Made by a program: the position numbers and the translations under genes
Shown: piece by piece, positions 10,600-23,300 of the stretch
Numbering within the stretch: position 1 is the stretch's first letter
Layout: the number at the start of each line of letters is the position of its first letter
The notes under the pieces: generated by a model
The model's database searches: none
What the model saw: only the letters and a program-made list of their open reading frames with translations
What the model was told of the DNA's origin: nothing
Assembly (NCBI GenBank): GCA_964020085.1
Contig: CAXHUQ010001387.1
Location: 342,501-406,500, forward strand
Reading direction: 5' to 3'
Length of the DNA stretch: 64,000 bases
Source: Micromussa lordhowensis
Lineage: Eukaryota > Cnidaria > Anthozoa > Scleractinia > Lobophylliidae

Positions 10600-12800
10600 A
10601 CAAATTAGGAGATGATGTCATTTGCGCCAGGGTGTTTTTGAAATCCCCTATAGTCGGCCTACTTTTTTGAGCATTTTGCCTTGGTCCCCCCTTGGCAAAA
10701 TCTCAGAAAATGGCCGACTTAGGTGTCCTTGCCAAATTTGTCATAACTCTGCTCTGCGGACACTTATGGAGCCGCAGTTTGCAGCAAAATGTTGTGCTAT
10801 GTTTGCACTTCAAGTGCATACTAATTAGGAGATGATGCCATTTGCGCCAGGGTGTTTTTGAAGCCCCTATAATCGGCCTACTTTTTTGAGCATTTTGCCT
10901 AAGTCCCCCCTTGGCAAAATGTCAGAAAATGGCCGATTTAGGTGTCCTTGCCAAATTTGTCATAACTCGGCTCTGCGGACACTTATGGAGCCGCAGTTTG
11001 CAGCAAAATGTTGTGCTATGTTTGCACTTTAAGTGCATACTAATTAGGAGATGATGCCATTTGCGCCAGGGTGTTTTTGAAGCACCTATAGTCGGCCTAC
11101 TTTTTTGAGCATTTTGCCTTGGTCCCCCCTTGGCAAAATCTCAGAAAAGAGCCGATTTAGGTGTCCTTGCCAAATTTGTCATAACTCGGCTCTGCGGACA
11201 CTTATGGAGCCGCAGTTTGCAGCAAAATGTTGTGCTATGTTTGCAATTCAAGTGCATACTAATTAGGAGATGATGCCATTTGCGCCAGGGTGTTTTTGAA
11301 GCCCCTATAGTCGGCCTACTTTTTTGAGCATTTTGCCTTGGTCCCCACTTGGCAAAATCTCAGAAAATGGCTGATTTAGGTGTCCTTGCCAAATTTGTCA
11401 TAACTCGGGTCTGCGGACACTTATGAAGCCGCAGTTTGCAGCAAAATGTTGTGCTATGTTTGCATTTCAAGTGCATACTAATTAAGAGATGATGCCATTT
11501 GCGCTAAAGTGTTTTTAAAGCCCCTATAGTCGGCCTACTTTTTTGAGCATTTTGCCTTGGTCCCCCCTTGGCAAAATCTCAGAAAATGGCCGATTTAGGT
11601 GTCCTTGCCAAATTTGTCATAACTCGGCTCTGCGGACACTTATGGAGCCGCAGTTTGCAGCAAAATGTTGTGCTATGTTTGCACTTCAAGTGCATACTAA
11701 TTAGGAGATGATGCCATTTGCGCCAGGGTGTTTTTGAAGCCCCTATAATCGGCCTACTTTTTTGAGCATTTTGCCTTAGTCCCCCCTTGGCAAAATGTCA
11801 GAAAAAGGCCGATTTAGGTGTCCTTGCCAAATTTGTCATAACTCGGCTCTGCGGACACTTATGGAGCCGCAGTTTGCAGCAAAATGTTGTGCTATGTTTG
11901 CACTTCAAGTGCATACTAATTAGGAGATGATGCCATTTGCGCCAGGGTGTTTTTGAAGCCCCTATAGTCGGCCTACTTTTTTGAGCATTTTGCCTTGGTC
12001 CCCCCTTGGCAAAATCTCAGAAAAGAGCCGATTTAGGTGTCCTTGCCAAATTTGTCATAACTCGGCTCTGCGGACACTTATGGAGCCGCAGTTTGCAGCA
12101 AAATGTTGTGCTATGTTTGCACTTCAAGTGCATACAAATTAGGAGATGATGTCATTTGCGCCAGGGTGTTTTTGAAATCCCCTATAGTCGGCCTACTTTT
12201 TTGAGCATTTTGCCTTGGTCCCCCCTTGGCAAAATCTCAGAAAATGGCCGATTTAGGTGTCTTTGCCAAATTTGTCATAACTCGGCTCTGCGGACACTTA
12301 TGGAGCCGCAGTTTACAGCAAAATGTTGTGCTATGTTTGCACTTCAAGTGCATACTAATTAGGAGATGATGCCATTTGCGCCAGGGTGTTTTTGAAGCCC
12401 CTATAGTCGGCCTACTTTTTTGAGCATTTTGCCTTGGTCCCCACTTGGCAAAATCTCAGAAAATGGCCGATTTAGGTGTCCTTGCCAAATTTGTCATAAC
12501 TCGGGTCTGCGGACACTTATGGAGCCGCAGTTTGCAGCAAAATGTTGTGCTATGTTTGCACTTCAAGTGCATACTAATTAAGAGATGATGACATTTGCGC
12601 TAAAGTGTTTTTAAAGCCCCTATAGTCGGCCTACTTTTTTGAGCATTTTGCCTTGGTCCCCCCTTGGCAAAATCTCAGAAAATGGCCGATTTAGGTGTCC
12701 TTGCCAAATTTGTCATAACTCGGCTCTGCGGACACTTATGGAGCCGCAGTTTGCAGCAAAATGTTGTGCTATGTTTGCACTTCAAGTGCATACTAACTAG
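10600..12800 (+). repeat. Nested higher-order repeats (7-mer 1534 bp and 5-mer about 1095 bp)
   Basis: The variant tttttgaaatcccctatag recurs at 10641 and 12175 (1534 bp, 7 x 219 plus one base). The variant gcgctaaagtgtttttaaag recurs at 11501 and 12597 (1096 bp). Different markers give different spacings, so several overlapping exchanges shaped this stretch. Confidence 0.65.
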
Positions 12801-13699
12801 GAGATGATGCCATTTGCGCCAGGGTGTTTTTGAAGCCCCTATAGTCGGCCTACTTTTTTGAGCATTTTGCCTTGGTCCCCCCTTGGCAAAATCTCAGAAA
12901 ATGGCCCATTTAGGTGTCCTTGCCAAATTTGTCATAACTCGGCTCTGCGGACACTTATGGAGCCGCAGTTTGCAGCAAAATGTTGTGCTATGTTTGCACT
13001 TCAAGTGCATACTAATTAGAAGATGATGCCATTTGCGCCAGGGTGTTTTTGAAGCCCCTATAGTCGGCCTACTTTTTTGAGCATTTTGCCTTGGTCCCCC
13101 CTTGGCAAAATCTCAGAAAATGGCCGATTTAGGTGTCCTTGCCAAATTTGTCATAACTCGGCTCTGCGGACACTTATGGAGCCGCAGTTTGCAGCAAAAT
13201 GTTGTGCTATGTTTGCACTTCAAGTGCATACTAATTAGGAGATGATGCCATTTGCGCCAGGGTGTTTTTGAAGCCCCTATAGTCGGCCTACTTTTTTGAG
13301 CATTTTGCCTTGGTCCCCCCTTGGCAAAATCTCAGAAAATGGCCGATTTAGGTGTCCTTGCCAAATTTGTCATAACTCGGCTCTGCGGACACTTATGGAG
13401 CCGCAGTTTGCAGCAAAATGTTGTTCTATGTTTGCAATTCAAGTGCATACTAATTAGGAGATGATGCCATTTGCGCCAGGGTGTCTTTGAAGCCCCTATA
13501 GTCGGCGTACTTTTTTGAGCATTTTGCCTTGGTCCCCCCTTGGCAAAATCTCAGAAAATGGCCGATTTAGGTGTCCTTGCCAAATTTGTCATAACTCGGC
13601 TCTGCGGACACTTATGGAGCCGCAGTTTGCAGCAAAATGTTGTGCTATGTTTGCACTTCAAGTGCATACTAATTAGGAGATGATGCCATTTGTGCCAGG

Positions 13700-16600
13700 G
13701 TGTTTTTGAACCCCCAATAGTCGGCCCACTTTTTTGAGCATTTTGCCTTGGTCCCCCCTTGGCAAAATGTCAGAAAATGGCCGATTTAGGTGTCCTTGCC
13801 AAATTTGTCATAACTCGGCTCTGCGGACACTTATGGAGCCGCAGTTTGCAGCAAAATGTTGTGCTATGTTTGCACTTTAAGTGCATACTAATTAGGAGAT
13901 GATGCCATTTGCGCCAGGGTGTTTTTGAAGCCCCTATAGTCGGCCTACTCCTTTAAGCATTTTGCCTTGGTCCCCCCTTGGCAAAATCTCAGAAAATGGC
14001 CGATTTAGGTGTCCTTGCCAAATTTGTCATAACTCGGCTCTGCGGACACTTATGGAGCCGCAGTTTGCAGCAAAATGTTGTGCTATGTTTGCACTTCAAG
14101 AGCATACTAATTAGGAGATGATGCCATTTGCGCCAGGGTGTTTTTGAAGCCCCTATAGTCGGCCTACTTTTTTGAGCATTTTGCCTTGGTCCCCCCTTGG
14201 CAAAATCTCAGAAAATGGCCGATTTAGGTGTCCTTCCCAAATTTGTCATAATTGGGCATGCGGACACTTATGGAGCCGCAGTTTCCAGCAAAATGTTGTG
14301 CTATGTTTGCACTTCAAGTGCATACTAATTAGGAGATGATGCCATGTGCGCCAGGGTGTTTTTGAAGCCACTATAGTCGGCCTACTTTTTTGAGCAGTTT
14401 GCCTTGGTCCCCCCCTGGCAAAATCTCAGAAAACGGCCGATTTAGGTGTCCTTGCCAAATTTGTCATAACTCGGCTCTGCGGACACTTATGGAGCCGCAG
14501 TTTGCAGCAAAATGTTGTGCTATGTTTGCACTTCAAGTGCATACTAATTAGGAGATGATGCCATTTGCGCCAGGGTGTTTTTGAAGCCCCTATAGTCGGC
14601 CTACTTTTTTGAGCATTTTGCCTTGGTCCCCCCTTGGCAAAATCTCAGAAAATGGCCGATTTAGGTGTCCTTGCCAAATTTGTCATAACTCGGCTCTGCG
14701 GACACTTATGGAGCCGCAGTTTGCAGCAAAATGTTGTGCTATGTTTGCACTTTAAGTGCATACTAATTAGGAGATGATGCCATTTGCGCCAGGGTGTTTT
14801 TGAAGCCCCTATAGTCGGCCTACTCTTTTAAGCATTTTGCCTTGGTCCCCCCTTGGCAAAATCTCAGAAAATGGCCGATTTAGGTGTCCTTGCCAAATTT
14901 GTCATAACTCGGCTCTGCGGACACTTATGGAGCCGCAGTTTGCAGCAAAATGTTGTGCTATGTTTGCACTTCAAGTGCATACTAATTAGGAGATGATGCC
15001 ATTTGCGCCAGGGTGTTTTTGAAGCCCCTATAGTCGGCCTACTTTTTTGACCATTTTGCCTTGGTCCCCTCTTGGCAAAATCTTAGAAAATGGCCGATTT
15101 AGGTGTCCTTGCCAAATTTGTCATAACTCGGCTCTGCGGACACTTATGGAGCCGCAGTTTGCAGCAAAATGTTGTGCTATGTTTGCACTTCAAGAGCATA
15201 CTAATTAGGAGATGATGCCATTTGCGCGAGGGTGTTTTTGAAGCCCCTATAGTCGGCCTACTTTTTTGAGCATTTTGCCTTGGTCCCCCCTTGGCAAAAT
15301 CTCAGAAAATGGCCGATTTAGGTGTCCTTCCCAAATTTGTCATAATTTGGCATGCGGACACTTATGGAGCCGCAGTTTGCAGCAAAATGTTGTGCTATGT
15401 TTGCACTTCAAGTGCATACTAATTAGGAGATGATGCCATGTGCGCCAGGGTGTTTTTGAACCCCCAATAGTCGGCCCACTTTTTTGAGCATTTTGCCTTG
15501 GTCCCCCCTTGGCAAAATCTCAGAAAATGGCCGATTTAGGTGTCCTTGCCAAATTTGTCATAACTCGGCTCTGCGGACACTTATGGAGCCGCAGTTTGCA
15601 GCAAAATGTTGTGCTATGTTTGCACTTTAAGTGCATACTAATTAGGAGATGATGCCATTTGCGCCAGGGTGTTTTTGAAGCCCCTATAGTCGGCCTACTC
15701 CTTTAAGCATTTTGCCTTGGTCCCCCCTTGGCAAAATCTCAGAAAATGGCCGATTTAGGTGTCCTTGCCAAATTTGTCATAACTCGGCTCTGCGGACACT
15801 TATGGAGCCGCAGTTTGCAGCAAAATGTTGTGCTATGTTTGCACTTCAAGAGCATACTAATTAGGAGATGATGCCATTTGCGCCAGGGTGTTTTTGAAGC
15901 CCCTATAGTCGGCCTACTTTTTTCAGCATTTTGCCTTGGTCCCCCCTTGGCAAAATCTCAGAAAATGGCCGATTTAGGTGTCCTTCCCAAATTTGTCATA
16001 ATTGGGCATGCGGACACTTATGGAGCCGCAGTTTGCAGCAAAATGTTGTGCTATGTTTGCACTTCAAGTGCATACTAATTAGGAGATGATGCCATGTGCG
16101 CCAGGGTGTTTTTGAAGCCACTATAGTCGGCCTACTTTTTTGAGCATTTTGCCTTGGTCCCCCCCTGGCAAAATCTCAGAAAACGGCCGATTTAGGTGTC
16201 CTTGCCAAATTTGTCATAACTCGGCTCTGCGGACACTTATGGAGCCGCAGTTTGCAGCAAAATGTTGTGCTATGTTTGCACTTCAAGTGCATACTAATTA
16301 GGAGATGATGCCATTTGCGCCAGGGTGTTTTTGAAGCCCCTATAGTCGGCCTACTCTTTTAAGCATTTTGCCTTGGTCCCCCCTTGGCAAAATCTCAGAA
16401 AATGGCCGATTTAGGTGTCCTTGCCAAATTTGTCATAACTCGGCTCTGCGGACACTTATGGAGCCGCAGTTTGCAGCAAAATGTTGTGCTATGTTTGCAC
16501 TTCAAGTGCATACTAATTAGGAGATGATGCCATTTGCGCCAGGGTGTTTTTGAAGCCCCTATAGTCGGCCTACTTTTTTGAGCATTTTGCCTTGGTCCCC

Positions 16601-17200
16601 CCTTGGCAAAATCTCAGAAAATGGCCGATTTAGGTGTCCTTCCCAAATTTGTCATAATTTGGCATGCGGACACTTATGGAGCCGCAGTTTGCAGCAAAAT
16701 GTTGTGCTATGTTTGCACTTCAAGTGCATACTAATTAGGAGATGATGCCATTTGCGCCAGGGTGTTTTTGAAGCCACTCTAGTCGGCCTACTTTTTTGAG
16801 CATTTTGCCTTGGTCCCCCCTTGGCAAAATCTTAGAAAATGGCCGATTTAGGTGTCCTTGCCAAATTTGTCATAACTCGGCTCTGCGGACACTTATGGAG
16901 CCGCAGTTTGCAGCAAAATGTTGTGCTATGTTTGCACTTCAAGTGCATACTAATTAGGAGATGATGCCATTTGCGCCAGGTTGTTTTTGAAGCCCCTATA
17001 GTCGGCCTACTTTTTTGAGCATTTTGCCTTGGTCCCCCCTTGGCAAAATCTCAGAAAATGGCCGATTTAGGTGTCCTTCCCAAATTTGTCATAATTTGGC
17101 ATGCGGACACTTATGGAGCCGCAGTTTGCAGCAAAATGTTGTGCTATGTTTGCACTTCAAGTGCATACTAATTAGGAGATGATGCCATGTGCGCCAGGGT
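13700..17200 (+). repeat. Higher-order repeat: 8-mer (1750 bp), two copies, 'catgcgg' subfamily
   Basis: The markers tgaacccccaatagtcggccc (13711 and 15461) and aattgggcatgcgg (14250 and 16000) both recur at 1750 bp (8 x 219 minus 2). Monomers with cataatt(t/g)ggcatgcgg in place of cataactcggctctgcgg form a distinct subfamily here, extending to about 20 kb and reappearing at 27.3-29.6 kb. Confidence 0.75.
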
Positions 17201-20200
17201 GTTTTTGAAGCCCCTATAGTCGGCCTACTTTTTTGAGCATTTTGCCTTGGTCCCCCCTTGGCAAAATCTCAGAAAATGGCCGATTTAGGTGTCCTTGCCA
17301 AATTTGTCATAATTTGGCATGCGGACACTTATGGAGCCGCAGTTTGCAGCAAAATGTTGTGCTATGTTTGCACTTCAAGTGCATACTAATTAGGAGATGA
17401 TGCCATGTGCGCCAGGGTGTTTTTGAAGCCACTCTAGTCGGCCTACTTTTTTGAGCATTTTGCCTTGGTCCCCCCTTGGCAAAATCTTAGAAAATGGCCG
17501 ATTTAGGTGTCCTTGCCAAATTTGTCATAACTCGGCTCTGCGGACACTTATGGAGCCGCAGTTTGCAGCAAAATGTTGTGCTATGTTTGCACTTCAAGTG
17601 CATACTAATTAGGAGATGATGCCATTTGCGCCAGGTTGTTTTTGAAGCCCCTATAGTCGGCCTACTTTTTTGAGCATTTTGCCTTGGTCCCCCCTTGGCA
17701 AAATCTCAGAAAATGGCCGATTTAGGTGTCCTTCCCAAATTTGTCATAATTTGGCATGCGGACACTTATGGAGCCGCAGTTTGCAGCAAAATGTTGTGCT
17801 ATGTTTGCACTTCAAGTGCATACTAATTAGGAGATGATGCCATGTGCGCCAGGGTGTTTTTGAAGCCACTCTACTCGGCCTACTTTTTTGAGCATTTTGC
17901 CTTGGTCCCCCCTTGGCAAAATCTCAGAAAACGGCCGATTTAGGTGTCCTTGCCAAATTTGTCATAACTCGGCTCTGCGGACACTTATGGAGCCGCAATT
18001 TGCAGCAAAATGTTGTGCTATGTTTGCACTTTAAGAGCATACTAATTAGGAGATGATGCCATTTGCGCCAGGGTGTTTTTGAAGCCCCTATAGTCGGCCT
18101 ACTTTTTTGAGCATTTTGCCTTGGTCCCCCCTTGGCAAAATCTCAGAAAATGGCCGATTTAAGTGTCCTTGCCAAATTTGTCATAACTCGGCTCTGCGGA
18201 CACTTATGGAGCCGCAGTTTGCAGCAAAATGTTGTGCTATGTTTGCACTTCAAGTGCATACTAATTAGGAGATGATGCCATTTGCGCCAGGGTGTTTTTG
18301 AAGCCCCTATAGTCGGCCTACTTTTTTGAGCATTTTGCCTTGGTCCCCCCATGGCAAAATCTCAGAAAATGGCCGATTTAGGTGTCCTTCCCAAATTTGT
18401 CATAATTTGGCATGCGGACACTTATGGAGCCGCAGTTTGCAGCAAAATGTTGTGCTATGTTTGCACTTCAAGTGCATACTAATTAGGAGATGATGCCATG
18501 TGCGCCAGGGTGTTTTTGAAGCCACTATAGTCGGCCTACTTTTTTGAGCATTTTGCCTTGGTCCCCCCTTGGCAAAATCTCAGAAAACGGCCGATTTAGG
18601 TGTCCTTGCCAAATTTGTCATAACTCGGCTCTGCGGACACTTATGGAGCCGCAGTTTGCAGCAAAATGTTGTGCTATGTTTGCACTTCAAGTGCATAGTA
18701 ATTAGGAGATGATGCCATTTGCGCCAGGTTGTTTTTGAAGCCCCTATAGTCGGCCTACTCTTTTAAGCATTTTGCCTTGGTCCCCCCTTGGCAAAATCTC
18801 AGAAAATGGCCGATTTAGGTGTCCTTGCCAAATTTGTCATAACTCGGCTCTGCGGACACTTATGGAGCCGCAGTTTGCAGCAAAATGTTGTGCTATGTTT
18901 GCACTTCAAGTGCATACTAATTAGGAGATGATGCCATTTGCGCCAGGGTTTTTTTGAAGCCCCTATAGTCGGCCTACTTTTTTGAGCATTTTGCCTTGGT
19001 CCCCCCTTGGCAAAATCTTAGAAAATGGCCGATTTAGGTGTCCTTGCCAAATTTGTCATAACTCGGCTCTGCGGACACTTATGGAGCCGCAGTTTGCAGC
19101 AAAACGTTGTGCTATGTTTGCACCTCAAGAGCATACTAATTAGGAGATGATACCATTTGCGCCAGGGTGTTTTTGAAGCCCCTATAGTCCGCCTACTTTT
19201 TTGAGCATTTTGCCTTGGTCCCCCCTTGGCAAAATCTCAGAAAATGGCCGATTTAGGTGTCCTTCCCAAATTTGTCATAATTTGGCATGCGGACACTTAT
19301 GGAGCCGCAGTTTGCAGCAAAATGTTGTGCTATGTTTGCACTTCAAGTGCATACTAATTAGGAGATGATGCCATGTGCGCCAGGGTGTTTTTGAAGCCAC
19401 TCTAGTCGGCCTACTTTTTTGAGCATGTCGCCTTGGTCCCCCCTTGGCAAAATCTTAGAAAATGGCCGATTTAGGTGTCCTTGCCAAATTTGTCATAACT
19501 CGGCTCTGCGGACACTTATGGAGCCGCAGTTTGCAGCAAAATGTTGTGCTATGTTTGCACTTCAAGTGCATACTAATTAGGAGATGATGCCATTTGCGCC
19601 AGGGTGTTTTTGAAGCCCCTATAGTCGGGCTACTTTTTTGAGCATTTTGCCTTGGTCCCCCCTTGGCAAAATCTCAGAAAACGGCCGATTTAGGTGTCCT
19701 TGCCAAATTTGTCAAAACTCGGCTCTGCGGACACTTATGGAGCCGCAGTTTGCAGCAAAATGTTGTGCTATGTTTGCACTTCAAGAGCATACTAATTAGG
19801 AGATGATGCCATTTGCGCCAGGGTGTTTTTGAAGCCCCTATAGTCGGCCTACTTTTTTGAGCATTTTGCCTTGGTCCCCCCTTGGCAAAATCTCAGAAAA
19901 TGGCCGATTTAGGTGTCCTTCCCAAATGTGTCATAATTTGGCATGCGGACACTTATGGAGCCGCAGTTTGCAGCAAAATGTTGTGCTATGTTTGCACTTC
20001 AAGTGCATACTAATTAGGAGATGATGCCATGTGCGCCAGGGTGTTTTTGAAGCCACTATAGTCGGCCTACTTTTTTGAGCATTTTGCCTTGGTCCCCACT
20101 TGGCAAAATCTCAGAAAACGGCCGATTTAGGTGTCCTTGCCAAATTTGTCATAACTCGGCTCTGCGGACACTTATGGAGCCGCAGTTTGCAGCAAAATGT

Positions 20201-20339
20201 TGTGCTATGTTTGCACTTCAAGTGCATACTAATTAGGAGATGATGCCATTTGCGCCAGGGTGTTTTTGAAGCCCCTATAGTCGGCCTACTTTTTTGAGCA
20301 TTTTGCCTTGGTCCCCCCTTGGCAAAACCTCAGAAAATG

Positions 20340-23300
20340 GCCGATTTAGGTGTCCTTGCCAAATTTGTCATAACTCGGCTCTGCGGACACTTATGGAGCC
20401 GCAGTTTGCAGCAAAATGTTGTGCTATGTTTGCACTTTAACTGCATACAAATTAGGAGATGATGCTATTTGCGCCAGGGTGTTTTTGAAGCCCCTATAGT
20501 CGGCCTACTTTTTTGAGCATTTTGCCGTGGTCCCCCCTTGGCAAAATCTCAGGAAATGGCCGATTTAGGTGTCCTTGCCAAATTTGTCATAACTCGGCTT
20601 TGCGGACACTTATGGAACCGCAGTTTGCAGCAAAATGTTGTGCTATGTTTGCACTTCAAGTGCATACTAATTAGGAGATGATGCCATTTGCGCCAGGGTG
20701 TTTTTGAAGCCCCTATAGTCGGCCAACTTTTTTGAGCATTTTGCCTTGGTCCCCCCTTGGCAAAATCTCAGAAAACGGCCGATTTAGGTGTCCTTGCCAA
20801 ATTTGTCATAACTCGGCTCTGCGGACACTTATGGAGCCGCAGTTTGCAGCAAAATGTTGTGCTATGTTTGCACTTCAAGTGCATACTAATTAGGAGATGA
20901 TGCCATTTGCGCCAGGGTGTTTTTGAAGCCCCTATAGTCGGCCTACTTTTTTGAGCATTTTGCCTTGGTCCCCCCTTGGCAAAACCTCAGAAAATGGCCG
21001 ATTTAGGTGTCCTTGCCAAATTTGTCATAACTCGGCTCTGCGGACACTTATGGAGCCGCAGTTTGCAGCAAAATGTTGTGCTATGTTTGCACTTTAAGTG
21101 CATACAAATTAGGAGATGATGCTATTTGCGCCAGGGTGTTTTTGAAGCCCCTATAGTCGGCCTACTTTTTTGAGCATTTTGCCGTGGTCCCCCCTTGGCA
21201 AAATCTCAGGAAATGGCCGATTTAGGTGTCCTTGCCAAATTTGTCATAACTCGGCTTTGCGGACACTTATGGAACCGCAGTTTGCAGCAAAATGTTGTGC
21301 TATGTTTGCACTTCAAGTGCATACTAATTAGGAGATGATGCCATTTGCGCCAGGGTGTTTTTGAAGCCCCTATAGTCGGCCAACTTTTTTGAGCATTTTG
21401 CCTTGGTCCCCCCTTGGCAAAATCTCAGAAAATGGCCGATTTAGGTGTCCTTGCCAAATTTGTCATAACTCGGCTCCGCGGACACTTATGGAGCCGCAGT
21501 TTGCAGCAAAATGTTGTGCTATGTTTGCACTTCAAGTGCATACTAATTAGGAGATGATGCCATTTGCGCCAGGGTGTTTTTGAAGCCCCTATAATCGGCC
21601 TACTTTTTTTAACATTTTGCCTTGGTCCCCCCTTGGCAAAATCTCAGAAAATGGCCGATTTAGGTGTCCTTGCCAAATTTGTCATAACTCGGGTCTGCGG
21701 ACACTTATGGAGCCACAGTTTGCAGCAAAATGTTGTGCTATGTTTGCACTTCAAGTGCATACTAATTAGAATATGATGCCATTTGCGCCAGGGTGTTTTT
21801 GAAGTCCCTATAGTCGGCCTACTTTTTTGAGCATTTTGCCTTGGTCCCCCCTTGTCAAAATCTCAGAAAATGGCCGATTTAGGTGTCCTTGCCAAATTTG
21901 TCATAACTCGGCTCTGCGGACACTTATGGAGCCACAGTTTGCAGCAAAATGTTGTGCTATGTTTGCACTTCAAGTGCATACTAATTAAGAGATGATGCCA
22001 TTTGCGCCAGGGTGTTTTTGAAGCCCCTATAATCGGCCTACTTTTTTGAGCATTTTGCCTTGGTCCCCCCTTGGCAAAATCTCAGAAAATGGCCGATTTA
22101 GGTGTCCTTGCAAAATTTGTCATAACTCGGGTCTGCGGACACTTATGGAGCCACAGTTTGCAGCAAAATGTTGTGCTATGTTTGCACTTCAAGTGCATAC
22201 TAATTAGGATATGATGCCATTTGCGCCAGGGTGTTTTTGAAGTCCCTATAGTCGGCCTACTTTTTTGAGCATTTTGCCTTGGTCCCCCCTTGTCAAAATC
22301 TCAGAAAATGGCCGATTTAGGTGTCCTTGCCAAATTTGTCATAACTCGGCTCTGCGGACACTTATGGAGCCACAGTTTGCAGCAAAATGTTGTGCTATGT
22401 TTACACTTCAAGTGCATACTATTTAAGAGATGATGCCATTTGCGCCAGGGTGTTTTTGAAGCCCCTATAGTCGGCCTACTTTTTTGAGCATTTTGCCTTG
22501 GTCCCCCCTTGGCAAAATCTCAGAAAATGGCCGATTTAGGTGTCCTTGCCAAATTTGTCATAACTCGGGTCTGCGGACACTTATGGAGCCACAGTTTGCA
22601 GCAAAATCTTGTGCTATGTTTGCACTTCAAGTGCATACTAATTAGGAGATGATGCCATTTGCGCCAGGGTGTTTTTGAAGCCCCTATAGTCGGCGTACTT
22701 TTTTGAGCATTTTGCCTTGGTCCCCCCTTGTCAAAATCTCAGAAAATGGCCGATTTAGGTGTCCTTGCCAAATTTGTCATCACTCGGCTCTGCGGACACT
22801 TATGGAGCCACAGTTTGCAGCAAAATGTTGTGCTATGTTTGCACTTGAAGTGCATGCTAATTAGGAGATGATGCCATTTGCGCCAGGGTGTTTTTGAAGC
22901 CCCTATAGTCGGCCTACTTTTTTGAGCATTTTGCCTTGGTCCCCCCTTGGCAAAATCTCAGAAAATGGCCGATTTAGGTGTCCTTGCCAAATTTTTCATA
23001 ATTCGGCTCTGCGGACACTTATTGAGCCGCAGTTTGCAGCAAAATGTTGTGTTATGTTTGCACTTCAAGTGCATACTAATTAGGAGATGATGCCATTTGC
23101 GCCAGGGTGTTTTTGAAGCCCCTATAGTCGGCCTACTTTTTTGAGCATTTTGCCTTGGTCCCCCCTTGGCAAAATCTCAGAAAAAGGCCGATTTAGGTGT
23201 CCTTGCCAAATTTGTCATAACTCGGCTCTGCGGACACTTATGGAGCCGCAGTTTGCAGCAAAATGTTGTGCTATGTTTGCACTTCAAGTGCATACTAATT

